This document shows, piece after piece, positions 60,395 to 64,000 of a stretch of DNA of 64,000 bases. Positions within the stretch are counted from its first letter, which is position 1. Each line of letters begins with the position of its first letter. Source of the stretch: an uncultured Eggerthellaceae bacterium. Its GTDB lineage: Bacteria > Actinomycetota > Coriobacteriia > Coriobacteriales > Eggerthellaceae. The stretch spans positions 124,001 to 188,000 of the forward strand of contig CANQRF010000001.1 of NCBI GenBank assembly GCA_947626195.1, given 5' to 3'. The notes under the pieces are model-generated. The model was not told the origin of the DNA, did no database searches, and was given only the letters and a program-made list of their open reading frames with translations. The position numbers and the translations under genes are program-made.

Positions 60395-61839
60395 GCGAAA
60401 ACATCCAGTCCACCGCGCGCGCGTACTATCCCACCATGCACCCCGTCTTCGAATCTCAGGAAGACGTTTGCGCGCAAGCCGAGCGTATGGCGAAGTTCTA
60501 TCTCACCGGCGCCACGCGTCCGATCGACCACCGGCGCGCCGCCCTTATGAAACTCAAAGCCTATCTGAAGGCGAACGAGGAGCAGGTGCTCGGCGTGCTG
60601 CATGAGGATTTGGGGAAAGCGCCATTTGAGGCGTACGCCACCGAGCTCGGCATTGTGTATGACGAAATCAACACCTGCCTGAAAAACCTCAGCACATGGA
60701 TGCGCCCGCGCAAGGTTCCCACGTCTATCGTCCATTTCCCCTCGTTCTCAACGATCTACCCCTCACCGATGGGCGTCGTGCTTGTGCTGGCACCGTGGAA
60801 CTACCCCATCCAGCTCGCACTCGTGCCCCTCGTGGATGCGATCGCCGCAGGCAACTGCGTTGCCGTAAAGCCCTCGCGCACCTCTTCGGCAACGGGCAAC
60901 TTCATTGTGAACATGCTCGCCGACCTCTTCCCCTCCGAATTCATCTGCGGCTTTCCCGGCTCGGGCGATATGAATGATTGGCTGTTAAAACCTCATTGGG
61001 ATTTCGTCTGCTTCACCGGAAGTCCCGCCGTCGGCAAGACCATCATGGGCGCCGCCGCCGAGCACCTCACCCCCGTGCTGCTTGAGCTTGGCGGGAAGAG
61101 CCCCTGCATCATCGACAAGACTGCGAACATCACCCGCGCCGCCCAGCGCATCGCGTGGGGCAAGGGCGTGAACTCCGGGCAAACCTGCGTGGCGCCGGAC
61201 TACCTACTCGTTCATGAGGACGTGGCGGTCGACCTCGCTGCGGCGCTCGACGTGTGGTTCCACCAATACTACGGCGACGACATCCTCGCCTGCCCCGAAT
61301 GGCCGCACATCATCACGCAGCACCACTTCGAGCGCATCATGGGGCTCATCGAAAACCACAACCCGAAGGCGTTCGTCGCCTTCGGCGGTCATGGCGATCC
61401 GGCGACGCGCAAGATCGAGCCGACGTGCCTGATGAACGTCACGCTCGATGACCCCGTGATGGGCGAGGAGATCTTCGGCCCCGTGCTGCCGATGCTCACC
61501 TACCGCACGCTCGATGAGGCGTTCGACCTCATCCGCCACTTCCCCACGCCGCTTGCCAGCTACATCTTCTCCGACGACACGGCAGTGCAGCAGCGCGTCA
61601 TCCAAGAGCTCGCCTTCGGCGGCTGCACGATCAACGACGTGCTGATTCACTTGGCGAACAACCATATGGGATTCGGCGGCTTCGGAAACTCGGGCATGGG
61701 ACAGTACCACGGCAAAGTCGGGTTCGACACCTTCACGCACTACAAGTCGACGTTGCGGAAATCGAACCTCATCGAGATGCCCATCCGCGTTCCCCCGTTC
61801 GGCGACAAGATCAAACTCCTCCGCCTGCTAATGCCATAG
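60391..61839 (+). CDS. ALDH3-type aldehyde dehydrogenase
   Basis: 482 residues. ALDH landmarks: LAPWNYPIQLALVPLVDAIA, GNCVAVKPSRTSSAT, catalytic Glu in LELGGKSPCII and Cys in NSGQTCVAPDYLLV. The C-terminal GNSGMGQYHGKVGFDTFTHY is diagnostic of the ALDH3 (fatty aldehyde) group, and the final KIKLLRLLMP is an amphipathic end as in membrane-associated members. NAD(P)-dependent oxidation of medium- or long-chain aldehydes is expected. Last gene of the operon, followed by a strong terminator. Confidence 0.93.
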   Translation: MSENIQSTARAYYPTMHPVFESQEDVCAQAERMAKFYLTGATRPIDHRRAALMKLKAYLKANEEQVLGVLHEDLGKAPFEAYATELGIVYDEINTCLKNLSTWMRPRKVPTSIVHFPSFSTIYPSPMGVVLVLAPWNYPIQLALVPLVDAIAAGNCVAVKPSRTSSATGNFIVNMLADLFPSEFICGFPGSGDMNDWLLKPHWDFVCFTGSPAVGKTIMGAAAEHLTPVLLELGGKSPCIIDKTANITRAAQRIAWGKGVNSGQTCVAPDYLLVHEDVAVDLAAALDVWFHQYYGDDILACPEWPHIITQHHFERIMGLIENHNPKAFVAFGGHGDPATRKIEPTCLMNVTLDDPVMGEEIFGPVLPMLTYRTLDEAFDLIRHFPTPLASYIFSDDTAVQQRVIQELAFGGCTINDVLIHLANNHMGFGGFGNSGMGQYHGKVGFDTFTHYKSTLRKSNLIEMPIRVPPFGDKIKLLRLLMP

Positions 61840-61845
61840 ATAACT

Positions 61846-61892
61846 TGAGGTCGTTTGGGGGACTATCGCCCAAACGACCTCATTTATTTTTT
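61846..61892 (+). terminator. Strong terminator of the aldehyde/alcohol operon
   Basis: Perfect 14-bp stem TGAGGTCGTTTGGG / CCCAAACGACCTCA followed by TTTATTTTTTC, seven bases after the ALDH stop. Confidence 0.9.
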
Positions 61893-61913
61893 CACAAACT
61901 TCTTTTTGCAACT

Positions 61914-63677
61914 TTATTCATTTTCAGCAATATACTTGCCGGTCACATAGCCATGGGCAATGAAACTGCCAAGTGTCAGACCGGGAATCATCGCGGTGTA
62001 GCCACTGTGGAACATGTCGCCAGCCATACTTCCGACGTTGTAAAGGCCGGGAATAGGTTCATCATCCTCATTGCAGACCTGCATTAAATCATTGGTGCGA
62101 AGACCGCCCAACACTGTCAGGAACGGGTTCGTGCTATCGACAGAGCCGTAGAACGGACCTTCCTCTACAGGGATCATCAGCTCAGGACTCTTATGGAACT
62201 CAGTATCTTCGCCGGCAGCGCACATTGCGTTGTAATTCTTGATCGTTTCAAGCGTTGTGTCAGGCAACCCCAGATCCTTTATGAGATCTTCCAAGGTATC
62301 TGCCTTGTGGAAGAGCCCGTTCTCCACGAATCCGTCCCAACCGGCGATAACCTGTTCTGGCGTCAGCCGTGGCTCGCCTGTCGAAGTTGCGGTCCAACGC
62401 GGAGCATCACCCAACCAAGGAAGCGGGAACTTGCTTGCAAGCCCGGTATCCCAAATGGCGTAAACCGTATGGCCGGGTGTGGAAATGTACTTTTCAAAAG
62501 GACCATTGCCCAAGTTGGTGTATTCATTGCAGAAGCGAACGCCATCGCGCGTTACGTTGACGGCAGGCATCAGCATGCCGTTGTTGACCGGTGGACATGC
62601 CTTTGCACCACCGCCGTTATAACCGCAGGTCCAGCCTCTCTGCCAAGCAGCACCGACCCAAAGACCCATCTTCTGACCATCGCCATAGTAAAGGCCACCG
62701 AAAACAAATTCTTTGTCATAATTCGGCTTTTCATCAAAAAGTGCCTCATCAATAAAGTGATAGGTGTCGGGCGAATACTTCGCCATCATGTCGCGATTAA
62801 GAGAAAAGTCGCCAGTGGCCAAAACCACAGCCTTAGTTCCGACATATTTCGCATAGGTGCCGTCTTCGCGCTCAGCAATGATAGCCGTTACGCGACCTTC
62901 TGTGCCATTCGGCTGATCGCCGCGAACAAGCTGGCGTCCGATGTTCTTGTAGTAAATTGGATGGCTGGTCTTTTCCTCTAAGCGAGTTGCGAGAGTCTTC
63001 ACAACAAGTGGTTGATTCATTGGACCGACGGGATTGTCCTGATCAACCCAACCGTGAGCACCAACTGCATTGTAAATCGCACCGTCTTCAATAATTGACA
63101 TCTGGGCTTCGATGACGGTTTCATAGCCTGCGTCTTCCATGATATCGATCAGCCAGTTCATGGCTTCTTCGCTGTTATTGTAGTACTTGTACCATTTCCG
63201 CGCATCAACAAGGCTCCCGTTAACGCGGATCTCCTTCTCGTAATCGACCGCAGGATCCTTTGGGCAATTGAGGCGCTCCTTCGCCTTTGAATATACGGCG
63301 TGATTCGAACCACCACGGCCAATGGGAATCGAACTTGCAGAGATAAGAATTGTATCAGCACCAGCGTCTGCCGCCGAATTCGCGGTAACAAGACCTGCCG
63401 TTCCGGCACCCACGACAACTACTTCGGCTTCAATAGTTTCTGCAATATCGGTGATTGGCTCGGGCGGAATCTCGAAACTCCACTTACTGAAATACTCTTT
63501 TGCCGTCATTCCACCCGACGTTGAAGAAGCATCCGTTGATACCAGTGTGTTGGAAGCTTTTTCTTGGGTTTCACTGCCTGTGCTGCCAGAGCATGCCGTC
63601 AAACCGGCACCCGCAACAGCTAAGCCAGCAGCTCCCATTCCAGCAAGAAAACTCCTTCGTGAAAGTTCTTTTTCCAA
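61914..63677 (-). CDS. Tat-exported lipoprotein flavin reductase (fumarate reductase/urocanate reductase-like)
   Basis: 587 residues. Twin-arginine signal with lipobox: LSRRSFLAGMGAAGLAVAGA then GLTACSGS. FAD-binding VVVVGAGTAGLVTANSAADA near 85-105, the substrate-loop HAVYSKAKERLNCPK region, and the C-terminal SMAGDMFHSGYTAMIPGLTL and GSFIAHGYVTG that close the flavin site. This is the fumarate-reductase flavoprotein family, greatly expanded in Eggerthellaceae with many substrate specialists (steroids, digoxin, catechols, urocanate and others). No heme or FMN domain is seen. Substrate unknown. AT-richer than the backbone; a probable regulator gene starts divergently at 63854. Confidence 0.85.
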   Translation of the reverse strand: MEKELSRRSFLAGMGAAGLAVAGAGLTACSGSTGSETQEKASNTLVSTDASSTSGGMTAKEYFSKWSFEIPPEPITDIAETIEAEVVVVGAGTAGLVTANSAADAGADTILISASSIPIGRGGSNHAVYSKAKERLNCPKDPAVDYEKEIRVNGSLVDARKWYKYYNNSEEAMNWLIDIMEDAGYETVIEAQMSIIEDGAIYNAVGAHGWVDQDNPVGPMNQPLVVKTLATRLEEKTSHPIYYKNIGRQLVRGDQPNGTEGRVTAIIAEREDGTYAKYVGTKAVVLATGDFSLNRDMMAKYSPDTYHFIDEALFDEKPNYDKEFVFGGLYYGDGQKMGLWVGAAWQRGWTCGYNGGGAKACPPVNNGMLMPAVNVTRDGVRFCNEYTNLGNGPFEKYISTPGHTVYAIWDTGLASKFPLPWLGDAPRWTATSTGEPRLTPEQVIAGWDGFVENGLFHKADTLEDLIKDLGLPDTTLETIKNYNAMCAAGEDTEFHKSPELMIPVEEGPFYGSVDSTNPFLTVLGGLRTNDLMQVCNEDDEPIPGLYNVGSMAGDMFHSGYTAMIPGLTLGSFIAHGYVTGKYIAENE

Positions 63678-63853
63678 TGGTTTCCCCTCTCATACGTGGT
63701 TATACCGTCATGTGCAAGAATAAGGCGTGGTCAACCACTTGCCATCGCCTAAAACAGCGGTATTCGCAGTTTCATACTTTTTGTGCTATGTCCTTATCTG
63801 CTCTTGGCAGTAGAATTCACTAACGCAGAGGGGAATTTCGGAGAGGATAGTGC
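63678..63853. other. Divergent region at the right edge
   Basis: About 175 bases between the reductase gene and a rightward frame; no complete gene. It should contain promoters for both. Confidence 0.4.
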
Positions 63854-64000
63854 TTGGTGCTCGACAAACAGACGGTACTGGGTATTGTCGGATATGCCGC
63901 AAGTCTCTCTATCGTCCAAACCGTCTCTCGCGCAATCCCGCTGCTTAGCTCGTGCTTTGGCGCTTTGCCAAATCCCTCATTCGAAAGCGCCCCTTTCTTC
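63854..64000 (+). CDS. Start of a probable membrane protein or LuxR-type regulator (cut by window edge)
   Basis: Forty-nine codons remain open to the window edge, TTG or GTG start at 63854/63857 after GGAGAGG. The segment LDKQTVLGIVGYAASLSIVQ TVSRAIPLLSS is hydrophobic with a short helix. In Eggerthellaceae, flavin reductases are often divergent to membrane-bound LuxR-type regulators with such N-termini; the assignment is by context. Confidence 0.35.
   Translation, partial: MVLDKQTVLGIVGYAASLSIVQTVSRAIPLLSSCFGALPNPSFESAPFF

Noticed and set aside
1-64000. CRISPR array or prophage
   Set aside because: No regularly spaced repeats of 25-40 bases and no phage structural, integrase or lysis genes were seen.

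Overview
The window looks like a chromosomal segment of a high-GC, Gram-positive anaerobe, most likely in the Coriobacteriia near Eggerthellaceae (Slackia/Eggerthella relatives). The reasons are: moderately high GC with lower-GC inserts; strong AGGAG-type ribosome binding sites; a Rex-AdhE fermentation locus; hybrid-cluster protein; an NRAMP-related Mg transporter of the kind known from Eggerthella lenta; a Tat-exported lipoprotein flavin reductase; an LAxTG-type sortase substrate; and an S-layer-homology protein. The genus is an inference. No rRNA is present and there is one tRNA.

Layout. 0-3.5 kb (-): the 5' part of an SNF2/DEAD-like helicase, a phospholipase-D-fold protein and a DUF6361 protein in a tightly overlapping operon, the best candidate here for an undescribed defence system. 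3.5-4.1 kb: toxin-antitoxin debris. 4.2-11.7 kb: a methyltransferase, then rex-adhE-APH-like kinase, thpR and citrate synthase. 12-15.5 kb: a candidate type I toxin locus, tRNA-Arg(ACG), a structured leader and a two-gene Mg transport operon. 15.5-20 kb: a REP/RAYT region around a zinc alcohol dehydrogenase, hcp and an Rrf2 regulator. 20-27 kb: NhaC and sodium:solute symporter genes behind an attenuator-like leader, then HAD phosphatase-hom-lysA. 27-32 kb: hybrid histidine kinase, MsrA-MsrB fusion, NYN ribonuclease-rlmB, phasin-like protein.

32.3-33.8 kb is an IS110-family element whose leader has a long hairpin with a loop complementary to the transposase ribosome binding site. 34-37.5 kb is an AT-richer cassette (TetR, MFS transporter, carbon-nitrogen hydrolase) with a perfect palindromic operator. 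37.8-39.5 kb is dinB with a LexA box. 39.6-54.4 kb contains the conserved pyrH-frr-uppS-cdsA-dxr / rseP-ispG-proS block, split between dxr and rseP by a 1395-residue cell-wall-anchored surface protein on the opposite strand. 54.7-58.3 kb holds an SLH surface protein and an HtrA protease. 58.5-61.8 kb is a three-gene operon (small SCP2-like protein, Fe-alcohol dehydrogenase, ALDH3-type aldehyde dehydrogenase) that reads as long-chain aldehyde/alcohol chemistry. 61.9-64 kb is a lower-GC Tat-lipoprotein flavin reductase with the start of a probable membrane protein divergent to it.

Functional themes: anaerobic redox balance (Rex/AdhE, Hcp, flavin reductase, aldehyde/alcohol dehydrogenases), Mg2+/Na+ transport, aspartate-family amino acids (hom, lysA), isoprenoid/envelope synthesis (dxr, ispG, uppS, cdsA, rseP) and surface display. 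Start codons were chosen from visible ribosome binding sites and family conservation; all functional calls are by reading motifs, not by database search.
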